This document shows, piece by piece, positions 33,763 to 42,382 of a stretch of 64,000 nucleotides of DNA (position 1 is its first letter; every line of letters starts with the position of its first letter). The translations under genes were made by a program, and so were the position numbers. This DNA comes from Chelatococcus sp. YT9 (lineage in GTDB: Bacteria; Pseudomonadota; Alphaproteobacteria; Rhizobiales; Beijerinckiaceae): positions 2,166,001 to 2,230,000 of the forward strand of contig NZ_JAHBRW010000001.1 of the NCBI RefSeq assembly GCF_018398315.1, written 5' to 3'. Below the pieces are notes generated by a model. The model made no database searches, was not told where the DNA came from, and saw only the letters and a list, made by a program, of their open reading frames with translations.

Positions 33763-34542
33763 TCAGTGCAGAAGCTGCGCAAGGAAGGCGCGGGTGCGCA
33801 CATGGCGCGGGGCTTCGAAGAATGCGGCGGGCGGCGCTTCCTCGAGGATGCGGCCGCGATCCATGAAAATCACACGGTCCGCAACCTGCCGCGCAAACCC
33901 CATCTCATGGGTCACCACCAGCATGGTCATTCCTTCCTCCGCAAGGGCAACCATGGTGTCGAGCACCTCCTTGACCATCTCCGGATCGAGCGCGGAGGTC
34001 GGCTCGTCGAACAACATGATCTTCGGCTGCATGCACAGCGCCCGCGCTATTGCGACCCGCTGTTGCTGTCCGCCGGACAGCTGTGTCGGATATTTCTCGG
34101 CCTGATCCTCTATGCGCACCTTGCGCAGAAAAGACAAAGCGACCTCGCGCGCCTCGCGTCGCGCCTGTCCCCGCACCTCCACCGGCGCCAGCATGCAGTT
34201 CTCCAGCACGGTAAGGTGAGGGAACAGGTTGAAATGCTGGAACACCATGCCGACGTCCCGCCGCAATGCGATCAGGGCCCGGCGCTCGCTGCTGAGAACA
34301 GCGCCATCGATGACGATCGATCCGCTGTGCACCTGCTCCAGACCGTTGATGCAGCGAATGAGCGTGGACTTGCCTGAGCCCGATGGCCCGCAGATGACGA
34401 TGCGCTCGCCGCGGCGCACGTCGAGGTTCACGCGATCAAGCGCTTGGAACGACCCAAAGTACTTCGTGATGTCCTGGAGAGCTACGAAGGGCGCGGGGCC
34501 GGATGCGGAACCGGCCGACGGCGCGGGGCTAGTCATTGTCAT
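33763..34542 (-). CDS. Polar amino acid-type ABC transporter ATP-binding protein
   Basis: 259 residues from ATG 34542; GGGAG five bases upstream supports this over a TTG twelve bases earlier. Walker [11 protein letters not shown]-loop [13 protein letters not shown], signature LSGGQQQR, Walker [14 protein letters not shown] and the H-loop THEMGFAR are all present and match the GlnQ/HisP class. It presumably energises the permease pair encoded at 35.7-37.1 kb, although it lies on the opposite strand with a GntR gene between them. Confidence 0.93.
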   Translation of the reverse strand: MTMTSPAPSAGSASGPAPFVALQDITKYFGSFQALDRVNLDVRRGERIVICGPSGSGKSTLIRCINGLEQVHSGSIVIDGAVLSSERRALIALRRDVGMVFQHFNLFPHLTVLENCMLAPVEVRGQARREAREVALSFLRKVRIEDQAEKYPTQLSGGQQQRVAIARALCMQPKIMLFDEPTSALDPEMVKEVLDTMVALAEEGMTMLVVTHEMGFARQVADRVIFMDRGRILEEAPPAAFFEAPRHVRTRAFLAQLLH

Positions 34543-34744
34543 GCGGTCTCCCAAGGGTGTGTTGGTTTGTGGCCGACGCGTCCCGGCCTCTTCTGTCGAG
34601 ATTGTTCATAGGCTTGGACGCCACCGTCAGCGCGCCGCGCTCTCTTGATTGTCACGATCCTACCCGAACAATCTTTCATCTAAAATAGAAAATTTTTTAT
34701 TCAGAATATTGCATCGGACGTCGAAACATGGAAATGATGCCGCT

Positions 34745-35428
34745 ATGGCAAGCTTCGTCCGTGCTACATTGGCTGATCAGGCCTACCGCGAATTGCGGAC
34801 CCGCATTCTCAACGGTCAGTTGGCCGGTGGGCGGCGGTTGTTGCCGGAAGAGCTGGCGGTCGAGTTATCGATTAGCCCCACGCCCATCAAGGAGGCGTTG
34901 CTGCGGCTGGAGGCTGACGGTCTCGTGGTTTCGCCGCTGCGCAAGGGCGCCGTCGTCAGGCGCTTCACCAGCGCGGAGGTGGAGGAGATCTACGAAGCGC
35001 GGATCATGATCGAGATGAATGCCGTGCATAAATTGTTCGACAGGCAACAGATGACGCCTGAATTCGTGGCATCTCTTGAGCAGACGCTGGATCGGCATGC
35101 CCATTTCGCGCAATTGGACACGCCCGATGATCTTGCGATGGCGCTTGTCTTTGATCGCGAGTTTCATCAGAAAATCATTCTGGCGGCAGGAAACTCTCTC
35201 GTCGCGGAGTGGCACATGCGTTTGCTCGAGCAGACGCATACGACCTTCATCTACAATGCGTGGGATCACATTCGTTCCGTCGGTGAGCACCGCAAGGTTA
35301 TCGAGGCGATAGCCGGTGGATCGCTGGAGCAGACGTGCGAAGCCCTCGAATTCCATCTTCAGTGCAGTCGTAGGGATGCCCTGGCAAGCGTCGCGGCTGC
35401 TCTGGAAAGTGAAAGTGACGGAGCTTGA
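34745..35428 (+). CDS. GntR-family regulator (FadR/FCD type)
   Basis: 227 residues from ATG 34745. The N-terminal winged helix reads DQAYRELRTRILNGQLAGGR and LAVELSISPTPIKEALLRLE, and the C-terminal all-helical FCD domain carries the metal/ligand His and Asp residues (DREFHQKIILAAGN, HIRSVGEHRKVIEAI). It sits between the divergent ABC ATPase gene and the permease operon and is the obvious local regulator. Confidence 0.9.
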   Translation: MASFVRATLADQAYRELRTRILNGQLAGGRRLLPEELAVELSISPTPIKEALLRLEADGLVVSPLRKGAVVRRFTSAEVEEIYEARIMIEMNAVHKLFDRQQMTPEFVASLEQTLDRHAHFAQLDTPDDLAMALVFDREFHQKIILAAGNSLVAEWHMRLLEQTHTTFIYNAWDHIRSVGEHRKVIEAIAGGSLEQTCEALEFHLQCSRRDALASVAAALESESDGA

Positions 35429-35485
35429 AGTCTTCTCCTTGTAGGAAGTAACAATTTCTGCGTGCCGCGGCCTTGCGGAGCGGGT

Positions 35486-35505
35486 ACAGTATAAAACAGT
35501 ATAAA
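35486..35505 (+). promoter_or_regulatory. Tandem ACAGTATAAA repeat upstream of the ABC permease operon
   Basis: Two perfect adjacent copies of ACAGTATAAA (35486-35495 and 35496-35505) lie in the 283-base gap between the GntR gene and the first permease gene. They are AT-rich islands in GC-rich DNA and may include a -10 element or a direct-repeat regulator site. The rest of the gap shows no gene. Confidence 0.4.
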
Positions 35506-35711
35506 GCGTTCCTGAAGACGTAGCGCCTCTTTGTAAGGTGTGCCCGTTGTCGCGTTTGAGTGGGGGGCTCAAATTGGCCGGTCTTGCCCGCGGCAGTGTT
35601 GTCTCGTGATGTGAACTGCAACAGGCCTGGAGAAAGAATGCCCCTGAGAGGCCTTCGCTGAACGGGCCGTGAGGAGCGGGCGCCCGTTTGCGCCCAAGTC
35701 CGGGAGGATGG

Positions 35712-36383
35712 ATGTTCTATTTCGATTTTTCGGGAACGCTTGCCCGGTGGCCTGAGTTCGTGCACGCGGGCCTATACACGATCCTGCTGTCGGCTGCGGC
35801 AATGCTGCTTGGGCTTGTCATCGGCATCGTCGGAGCATTCGCTCGCCTGTCTTCGATAAAGCCGGCGCGCTTCATTGCTGGATCCTATGTCGAAATCATT
35901 AGAAACACGCCGTTCCTGGTACAGATATACATCGTATACTTTGGACTACCCGCAGTAGGGATACGGTTGGACGCGCTGACGGCCGGCATCCTGTCGCTCT
36001 CGCTTTACGCAGGCGCCTATATCACCGAGATTGCCCGCGCCGGCATCGAGACGGTCGACAAGGGGCAGGTGGAGGCCGCACGCGCATTGGGGCTGTCGCC
36101 TTACCTCACGTTTCGCCACGTCATCCTTAAGCCCGCCATGGCGGCGGTTTATCCAGCGCTGACGAGCCAGTTCATCCTGGTTATGCTAGCGACCAGCGTT
36201 GTCTCGGTGATTTCCATTCCCGAACTGACGGGCGTCGCCAATGATATACAGGGCCTCACCTTCCGTAGCCTTGAAGCATTCCTGATCGTCGCCGTGATTT
36301 ATCTCGGCCTGACGGCAGCCTTCAAAGGGCTGTTCACAGTCTTCGACCGCACCTTGTTTGCCTTCAAATATGTCGGGCGTTGA
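35712..36383 (+). CDS. Polar amino acid-type ABC permease (1)
   Basis: 223 residues from ATG 35712 (GGGAGGATGG upstream). HisM/GlnP-type inner-membrane permease with about five helices, the membrane-targeting ILLSAAAMLLGLVIGIVGAF, and the EAA loop GQVEAARALGLSPYLTFRHV before a final pair of helices. IIRNTPFLVQIYIVYFGLP is the family signature. It is coupled with the second permease gene 11 bases downstream. Confidence 0.93.
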   Translation: MFYFDFSGTLARWPEFVHAGLYTILLSAAAMLLGLVIGIVGAFARLSSIKPARFIAGSYVEIIRNTPFLVQIYIVYFGLPAVGIRLDALTAGILSLSLYAGAYITEIARAGIETVDKGQVEAARALGLSPYLTFRHVILKPAMAAVYPALTSQFILVMLATSVVSVISIPELTGVANDIQGLTFRSLEAFLIVAVIYLGLTAAFKGLFTVFDRTLFAFKYVGR

Positions 36384-36394
36384 GGAGAAGCGGC

Positions 36395-37063
36395 ATGTTC
36401 CAGACCTTTTCCTTCAACCATGTGCTTTTCCTGGCGCAGGCCGGACTGTGGACGCTGCTTCTGTCGTTCATGGCGCTCTTTGGCGGGGCAATCTTCGGAG
36501 CGTTGATCATGCTTGCGCGCATATCGCTCTACGCGCCGCTACGCTTCATCGCCAAAGCCTATATTTACGTCATCCAGGGTACCCCGCTCCTCGTCCTCCT
36601 CTTCATCGCATATTTCGGGCTGGCCTTCGCGGGTTATGACGTGCCGGCGCTGGTCGCGGCCGGCTTCGCCTTCACCCTCTACGCGGCAGCCTTTCTCGGC
36701 GAGATCTGGCGTGGCTCGATCGAGGCGATCGGCAAGGGGCAATGGGAAGGCGCGGCTGCGATCGGGCTCAACTGGCCCAAGACCATGCGCTTCGTCATCG
36801 TGCCGCAGGCGGTGCGTGTCGCCATTCCGCCGACAGTGGGCTTCTTCGTTCAACTCGTGAAGAACACTGCCCTGGCTTCCATCATCGGCTTCGTGGAATT
36901 GACCCGCGCTGGCCAGATCGTCGCCAATGCCACCTATCAACCGCTGAGCGTCTATCTGACGGTCGCGGCGATGTATTTCGTCCTGTGCTCATGCCTGTCG
37001 TTTGCGAGCCGACGCTTGGACGAGAAGTTTCACAATAATGGCGTCCATCAGCCGATAACCTAG
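36395..37063 (+). CDS. Polar amino acid-type ABC permease (2)
   Basis: 222 residues from ATG 36395, preceded by GAGGAGAAG. Same family as its neighbour: IQGTPLLVLLFIAYFGLAFA, EAA loop GQWEGAAAIGLNWPKTMRFV and VKNTALASIIGFVELTRAGQ. The two permeases form a heterodimer, and the binding protein gene follows 10 bases later. Confidence 0.93.
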   Translation: MFQTFSFNHVLFLAQAGLWTLLLSFMALFGGAIFGALIMLARISLYAPLRFIAKAYIYVIQGTPLLVLLFIAYFGLAFAGYDVPALVAAGFAFTLYAAAFLGEIWRGSIEAIGKGQWEGAAAIGLNWPKTMRFVIVPQAVRVAIPPTVGFFVQLVKNTALASIIGFVELTRAGQIVANATYQPLSVYLTVAAMYFVLCSCLSFASRRLDEKFHNNGVHQPIT

Positions 37064-37073
37064 GGAGAACAAC

Positions 37074-37856
37074 ATGCTTCGTGTATTGAAAGCTGCTGCT
37101 GTCGGACTGGCGCTTGTCGCCTCGGCGGGCGTTGCATCCGCCCAAAACCTGCTGGACGACATCGTCAAGCGTGGAACGATCAATGTCGGCGTCAGTCTTG
37201 GCACGCCGCCCTTCGGTTTGACGAACGACAAGATGGAGCCGGATGGTTACGATGTCGGGCTCGCAAAAATCATCGCACGCGATCTCGGCGTGAAGTTGAA
37301 TGTGGTCGATACGGTGGCTTCCAACCGTATTCCCAACTTGACCAGTGGAAAGATCGATATCGCTATTTCGTCGTTCTCGGTCACGCCGGAGCGCGCGAAA
37401 GCGATCGCCTTCACCAATACGGTTTATGTCGATCAGCAGGTCTTCCTGACGTCCAAAGACAGCACGCTGACCAGTCTGGCTGACCTCAAGGGCAAAAAGA
37501 TCGGAGTGACACGATCCACGACCAATGATATCGCGGTGACAAAGCGCGCGGTCGAGGGCACGATCATCCAGCGCTATGACGATGACGCCTCCACGAGCCA
37601 GGCCCTGCTCGCGGGTCAAGTGGAGGGCATTGTAACAAGCGGCGGGTTGGCCGCCGCATTCATGCAGCGCAATCCCAATCTTGCTGTCAAATTCGTGGTC
37701 GCTTCCGCGCCGATGAGCATCGGGCTGCGTCGCAATGAAGGTGATTTCCTGCATTGGCTGAACACGACCATCTTCATGGCATGGACCACGGGTGAGATTC
37801 AGGAACTTCAGAAGAAGTGGATGGGAACCGTCAATACATCTCTACCGACCTTCTAA
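37074..37856 (+). CDS. ABC transporter solute-binding protein, family 3
   Basis: 260 residues. Signal peptide 1-23 (MLRVLKAAAVGLALVASAGV, cleaved after ASA). The mature part has the family-3 fold: GTINVGVSLGTPPFGL, MEPDGYDVGLAKIIARDLGV, ISSFSVTPERAKAIAFTNTV and the hinge LADLKGKKIGVTRST. Neighbouring sugar-acid dehydratase genes suggest an acidic or hydroxy-acid ligand rather than an amino acid; this is inference. Confidence 0.93.
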   Translation: MLRVLKAAAVGLALVASAGVASAQNLLDDIVKRGTINVGVSLGTPPFGLTNDKMEPDGYDVGLAKIIARDLGVKLNVVDTVASNRIPNLTSGKIDIAISSFSVTPERAKAIAFTNTVYVDQQVFLTSKDSTLTSLADLKGKKIGVTRSTTNDIAVTKRAVEGTIIQRYDDDASTSQALLAGQVEGIVTSGGLAAAFMQRNPNLAVKFVVASAPMSIGLRRNEGDFLHWLNTTIFMAWTTGEIQELQKKWMGTVNTSLPTF

Positions 37857-37869
37857 CGGGTAATGGCGA

Positions 37870-37896
37870 TGCCGAGCGCCAGCAGCGCGCTCGGCA
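37870..37896 (+). terminator. Stem-loop after the family-3 binding protein gene
   Basis: TGCCGAGCGC-CAGCAGC-GCGCTCGGCA, a perfect 10-bp stem 14 bases after the stop. With no T-tract it may mainly stabilise the binding-protein mRNA and reduce read-through into the dehydratase genes. Confidence 0.45.
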
Positions 37897-37926
37897 CTGC
37901 ATTGTAACGCGCGTGGCAGCGAGACG

Positions 37927-38271
37927 ATGATGGTAGCTGAACCAGAACTGCAGGATGAACTCGACGGACGGGTGATCCTACTCGGGCCGAACGACAACGT
38001 GGTTGTGGTTCGTCGGCGGATCGAGGCGGGCAGCGCGGTGCGTATCGGCACGCGTGAAGTGGTTCTGCCCAAAGATGTTCCTCTTGGCCACAAGCTAGCA
38101 TCCAGGGATATTGAGATTGGCGAGAAGATCATCAAGTATGGCGCGCCCATCGGCTCTGCAACCACGGACATACGTGCAGGCGAACACGTGCATGTCCACA
38201 ATATGAAGAGCGATTATACCGCGACCTATACGCTCGATGACGCGCGCGCGCGCCACGGAGACGCGACATGA
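37927..38271 (+). CDS. UxaA-family dehydratase, N-terminal SAF-domain subunit
   Basis: 114 residues. It is a stand-alone SAF domain: VILLGPNDNVVVVRRRIEAG, PKDVPLGHKLASRDIEIGEK, IIKYGAPIGSATTDIRAGEH, VHVHN. This is the N-terminal part of altronate/galactarate dehydratases. It overlaps the following catalytic subunit by four bases (ATGA), so the enzyme is made as two polypeptides. Starts at 37927 and 37930 (tandem ATG) are both possible. Confidence 0.9.
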   Translation: MMVAEPELQDELDGRVILLGPNDNVVVVRRRIEAGSAVRIGTREVVLPKDVPLGHKLASRDIEIGEKIIKYGAPIGSATTDIRAGEHVHVHNMKSDYTATYTLDDARARHGDAT

Positions 38272-39482
38272 GGACCGATTTGACAGCGCCGATGCGTGGG
38301 TTCCTGCGAGCCGACGGACGAAAAGGCATCCGAAATGTCGTCGCGGTGGCCTATCTCGTTGAATGTGCGCACCATGTCGCCCGGGAAATCGCCTGGCCCT
38401 TCCGTGACCAGGACGTCCATCTCATCGGCTTTCCCGGCTGCTACCCTAACGGCTATGCGCAGCGCATGATGGAGGAACTGTGCACCCACCCAAACGTGGG
38501 CGCCGTGCTTCTGCTGTCGCTGGGATGCGAAAGCTTTGACAAGTATGGGCTTGCCCATGTGGTGCGCCAGAGCGGCCGGCCGGTCGAGACGGTCGTCATT
38601 CAAGCGAGCGGCGGCACCCGCGCCTCGATTGCCGAGGGGCAGTCCTGGGTGCGCGCGCAGTTGCCCATTCTTGCCGCGCAAGAGCCGGTGCCGATGGGGA
38701 TAGACGAACTCGTCGTCGGCACAGTCTGCGGCGGGTCGGACGGAACGTCGGGCATCACAGGCAATCCCGCCGCGGGCCGCGCGTTCGATCAGCTCGTTGC
38801 GGAGGGCGCCGCGTGTATCTTCGAGGAAACGGGGGAGCTTATCGGCTGTGAGCACATCATGGCGAGCCGAGCCGTCACCCCGGAGCTGGGCGTTATCCTT
38901 GAGCAGAGCGTAGCGAAGGCCGCGCGATACTACGCGACATTGGGATATGGCTCCTTCGCTGCCGGGAATGCAGATGGCGGTTTGTCCACCATCGAGGAAA
39001 AATCGATGGGTGCCTATGCGAAATCCGGCTCGTCGCCGATCGCTGGGCTCATCAAGCCTGGGGACCGCCCGCCGCGCGGCGGCCTCTATCTCCTCGACGT
39101 GGTGCCGGACGGCGAGGTGCGTTTCGGATTTCCGAATATCAATGACACGGCGGAAATCGCGGAGCTCATCGCATGCGGCAGCCATGCGGTTCTCTTCGTG
39201 ACGGGGCGCGGCTCGGTCGTTGGGTCCGCCATATCGCCCATCATCAAGATCTGCGCCAATCCGGAAACCTATCGCCGCATGGCCGAGGATATGGATGTCG
39301 ACGCTGGCCGTGTCCTGGCCGGGGAGGCGACGCTCGATGATGTCGGGTGCGAGATCCGAGATTTCGTGGTGGCGCTTGGCCAAGGCCGGCGCACCAAATC
39401 AGAAGAACTTGGTCACCGTGAGTTCGCGCTGACCTACAAGAGTTTTGAGCCTATCGGGCCGGCCTGCTTGCCCGCTGCCTGA
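38268..39482 (+). CDS. UxaA-family dehydratase, catalytic subunit
   Basis: 404 residues. Altronate/D-galactarate dehydratase C-terminal domain: GFLRADGRKGIRNVVAVAYL at the start, IGFPGCYPNGYAQRMMEELC, LLSLGCESFDKYGLA, GTVCGGSDGTSGITGNPAAG and GHPxP-like FPNINDTAEIAEL segments. It removes water from a hexarate or aldonate using Fe2+ or another divalent metal. Paired with the SAF subunit upstream. The exact sugar acid is not determined. Confidence 0.9.
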   Translation: MRTDLTAPMRGFLRADGRKGIRNVVAVAYLVECAHHVAREIAWPFRDQDVHLIGFPGCYPNGYAQRMMEELCTHPNVGAVLLLSLGCESFDKYGLAHVVRQSGRPVETVVIQASGGTRASIAEGQSWVRAQLPILAAQEPVPMGIDELVVGTVCGGSDGTSGITGNPAAGRAFDQLVAEGAACIFEETGELIGCEHIMASRAVTPELGVILEQSVAKAARYYATLGYGSFAAGNADGGLSTIEEKSMGAYAKSGSSPIAGLIKPGDRPPRGGLYLLDVVPDGEVRFGFPNINDTAEIAELIACGSHAVLFVTGRGSVVGSAISPIIKICANPETYRRMAEDMDVDAGRVLAGEATLDDVGCEIRDFVVALGQGRRTKSEELGHREFALTYKSFEPIGPACLPAA

Positions 39483-39513
39483 CCCGACCAAGCCAATCAA
39501 AGGATAATTCAGG

Positions 39514-40164
39514 ATGACCGACAATCTCACCGCGCGGTTGGAACGTTGCTACACAGGTGTTGTTCATGACGTTATGCGCGCCATGGGTTTGAAAGAATTC
39601 ACCCTGCCCGCGGAATTAAGACCCAATATGCCTGAGAAGGTTCTTGCCGGCCCTGCTTTTACCATCGACGGCCGCGTCGATCCGAATGCGGATCCGCACC
39701 AGACATTGCTGGAATGGACCGGCCTTCTCTCAAAGGCCAAATCCGGCCATGTCTGGGTGTCGCAGCCGAATGACCGCGTCGTGGCCAATATGGGCGAGTT
39801 GTCCGCCGAGACATTGAAGAATAAGGGCGTGCTCGGTTGTATTGCGGACGGCTATGTCCGTGACAGCAATTTCCTTTTGGCTTTGGAGTTCCAGACGTGG
39901 TCGCGCGGCTATACACCCCGTGACATCGTTGGCTACTGGCTGCCGCGCGCTTTTGATGTCGATATCAGGATCGGCGATGTCGTGATCGCGCCCGGTGACT
40001 ACATGATCGGTGATCGCGACGGGCTGATCCGCATCCCACAGACGCGGGTCGAGGAGATCGTCGCAGCCGCGGAACAGGCGATCACGACGGAAAATCTAGT
40101 CCGTAAGGCCATTCTGGAGGGCGTTGATCCCCAGGAAGCCTATCTGCGCTTTGGGAAGTTCTGA
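39514..40164 (+). CDS. RraA-like / HMG aldolase family protein
   Basis: 216 residues. The fold markers are VLAGPAFTIDGRVD, GVLGCIADGYVRDSN (Gly...Arg-Asp metal and substrate site) and GDVVIAPGDYMIGDRDGLIRIP. The family includes RraA and class II pyruvate aldolases such as 4-hydroxy-4-methyl-2-oxoglutarate aldolase. In this operon, after a dehydratase that makes a 2-keto-3-deoxy acid, an aldolase or decarboxylase role is most likely. Confidence 0.85.
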   Translation: MTDNLTARLERCYTGVVHDVMRAMGLKEFTLPAELRPNMPEKVLAGPAFTIDGRVDPNADPHQTLLEWTGLLSKAKSGHVWVSQPNDRVVANMGELSAETLKNKGVLGCIADGYVRDSNFLLALEFQTWSRGYTPRDIVGYWLPRAFDVDIRIGDVVIAPGDYMIGDRDGLIRIPQTRVEEIVAAAEQAITTENLVRKAILEGVDPQEAYLRFGKF

Positions 40165-40174
40165 GGCTGGTGCC

Positions 40175-41284
40175 ATGAAGATCAGCGATATCGAAGTACG
40201 CTGCTGCCGGCGGCTGCCAGAAGCATTCGATGCGGGTGCGTTTCGTACGGGCGATTTCTCGGCGTTTCAGTTCCTGGCCGTCACCATGAAAACGGATGAG
40301 GGGCTGAGCGCCACGACTTTCGGATTCGCCGGCCGTTCGGCAGAAGGCGCGGGTAAGCTTATTGCCGACACTTTGAGGCCGTTCATGCTGGGACGCGATC
40401 CGCGCGATCGGGAAAAGGCGTGGCATGAGTTTCGGACGGCTGACCGCTGGTGGGGCCATTTGCCCATCTACGGCTATGGTCCGTTCGATACGCTGCAGTG
40501 GCTCTTGTCCGCCGAGGCCGCCGGCCAGCCGCTTTACAAGTATCTCGGCGCCTATAGGGAAGATGTTCCTGTCTACGGCAGCTCGATGATCCTTTCGAAG
40601 CCGGAGGATTACGCCAAGGAGGCGCTGCGTGCCAAGGCGGAAGGGCTGAAAGCCTATAAGCTGCATACGCCCGGCAAGGATCTGGAAGAGGATCTCGAGG
40701 CCCACCGTCTCGTCCGCGAGGCTGTGGGTCCCGATTTCACGCTGATGTCGGATCCCGTCTCGACATTCAATCTTGAGCAGGCGATCCGCTTCGGGCGCGC
40801 GTTGGAGGCGCTCGGCTACTACTGGTATGAAGAGCCTCTCTACGACGAGGATGTCCATGCGCTGCGCGAGCTGACGCGCACTCTCGAGATACCATTGGTC
40901 GGCACGGAAGTGCTCGCCAAGCATCCCTACAGCATCGCTGAATGCATCGCGACCCGTGTTGTCGATCGCGTGCGTGCTGACGTCTCATGGACTGGGGGTG
41001 TTACCGGCGTCATGAAAACAGCGCGCTTGGCGGAAGCTTTCGGCGTCAATTGCGAAATCCATACGTCGATTTTCCATCCCGCAGAAATCGTCAATCTCCA
41101 TTGCTGTGCCGCAGTGAAGAACTGTGATTTCTTTGAGCTGCTCTATCCCGTCGAGGGATTTGCGTTCGGCCTGAAGGACCCGCTGCCGATTGAAAACGGC
41201 CTCGCCAAGCTGCCGTCACGGCCTGGACTCGGCGTCGAGCTTGATTGGGACGATATCGATCGTTGCACCGTGGCGATCGTCTAA
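40175..41284 (+). CDS. Enolase-superfamily acid-sugar dehydratase
   Basis: 369 residues from ATG 40175 (the ORF extends upstream into the previous gene). Active-site residues: Lys162-x-His164 (YKLHTP), Asp193 (MSDPVS), Glu219/220 (WYEEP), Glu245 (GTEVL), Asp269 and His296 (CEIHTS). The K-x-H pair instead of K-x-K marks an acid-sugar dehydratase subgroup distinct from the enzyme at 32.5 kb. It lies 10 bases after the RraA-like gene and 12 before an alcohol dehydrogenase gene, so is in the same operon. Confidence 0.9.
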   Translation: MKISDIEVRCCRRLPEAFDAGAFRTGDFSAFQFLAVTMKTDEGLSATTFGFAGRSAEGAGKLIADTLRPFMLGRDPRDREKAWHEFRTADRWWGHLPIYGYGPFDTLQWLLSAEAAGQPLYKYLGAYREDVPVYGSSMILSKPEDYAKEALRAKAEGLKAYKLHTPGKDLEEDLEAHRLVREAVGPDFTLMSDPVSTFNLEQAIRFGRALEALGYYWYEEPLYDEDVHALRELTRTLEIPLVGTEVLAKHPYSIAECIATRVVDRVRADVSWTGGVTGVMKTARLAEAFGVNCEIHTSIFHPAEIVNLHCCAAVKNCDFFELLYPVEGFAFGLKDPLPIENGLAKLPSRPGLGVELDWDDIDRCTVAIV

Positions 41285-41296
41285 GCGAGACGTGTG

Positions 41297-42328
41297 ATGA
41301 AAGCTCTCTCTATCGATCAGCCCGGCGTGGTCTCGTATACAGAGCTGCCTTGGCGACCCGCAGGCATTGGCGAGATTGGTATCCGAACGGCCTATATCGG
41401 CTATTGCGGATCCGATTTGAACAGTTTTCGCGGTAAGAACCCGCTGGTCAAATATCCCCGCGTTCCAGGCCATGAAATATCTGGTGTTATCGAGTCGATT
41501 GGTGCTGATGTGCCGGGCCATTTTCAGGTCGGCCAGCATGTTTGCATTCTGCCCTACTTCAATTGTGGTATCTGCAATGCATGCCGCATGGGGCGCCCCA
41601 ACGCTTGCAAGCACAATGAAACGCTCGGCGTGCAGCGGGAAGGCGCGCTGACCGAATCTATCGCGGTGCCCTTCGGCAAAGTCATACCTGTCGATGGGTT
41701 GGCACTGCGAGATCTCGCCTTGGTCGAACCGCTCGCGGTCGGCTTCCATGCGGTGCGGCGGGCTGAGATAACCGAAGGCGAGCGGGTGGTGGTGCTCGGC
41801 TGTGGCGTCATTGGTCTCGGTGCGGTGCTTGGCGCCGTGACACTGGGCGCACGGGTCATTGCTGTCGATCTCGCCGAGGCCAAGCTCGCGCAGGCGAAGG
41901 GACTTGGCGCTGAGAATGGCATCAATGCCTCCAAGCTCGACGTCGCTGCGACCATACGGGAGCTCATAGGGGAGGATGGTCCGCATGTGGTCATCGAGGC
42001 CGTCGGAGCGGAACAGACCTTTACGCAATCGATCGATATCGTCGGCTCCTGCGGCCGGGTTGTCTATGTCGGTTATGCGAAGAACCCGGTAAGTTATGAG
42101 ACGCGTTTTTTCTTGATGAAAGAGATCGATATCCGGGGGTCGCGTGGCGCGCAGCTTACCGATTTCGAGCGTGTTATCACAGTGATGAAGCAACGGCCCG
42201 AAATCGGCGATCTTGTCATTTCTCGCGTCGCGCCCTTCGCCGAGGCCGCAGATGCGATGCGCGCATGGGATGCTGATCCTGGAGCCTTTACAAAGATCCT
42301 TGTTGATGTTCATGGTACCCACGAATAG
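41297..42328 (+). CDS. Zinc-dependent alcohol/polyol dehydrogenase
   Basis: 343 residues from ATG 41297. Catalytic zinc ligands Cys37, His59 and Glu60 (GHE), structural zinc cysteines Cys90, Cys93, Cys96 and Cys104, and NAD-binding GCGVIGLGAV. Similar to L-idonate, sorbitol or galactonate-type dehydrogenases. In the operon it could oxidise a hydroxy acid or sugar alcohol upstream of the dehydratases. Confidence 0.92.
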   Translation: MKALSIDQPGVVSYTELPWRPAGIGEIGIRTAYIGYCGSDLNSFRGKNPLVKYPRVPGHEISGVIESIGADVPGHFQVGQHVCILPYFNCGICNACRMGRPNACKHNETLGVQREGALTESIAVPFGKVIPVDGLALRDLALVEPLAVGFHAVRRAEITEGERVVVLGCGVIGLGAVLGAVTLGARVIAVDLAEAKLAQAKGLGAENGINASKLDVAATIRELIGEDGPHVVIEAVGAEQTFTQSIDIVGSCGRVVYVGYAKNPVSYETRFFLMKEIDIRGSRGAQLTDFERVITVMKQRPEIGDLVISRVAPFAEAADAMRAWDADPGAFTKILVDVHGTHE

Positions 42329-42382
42329 CAGGTCGGCGCGCCGGTGTGCTGCCGAGGGTCGGAGAAAAAAAAGGAATAAGCT

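Noticed and set aside
33763-34542. ATPase for the carbohydrate importer at 46-49 kb
   Set aside because: Its motifs fit the GlnQ/HisP class and it is far away; it belongs with the amino-acid-type permeases.
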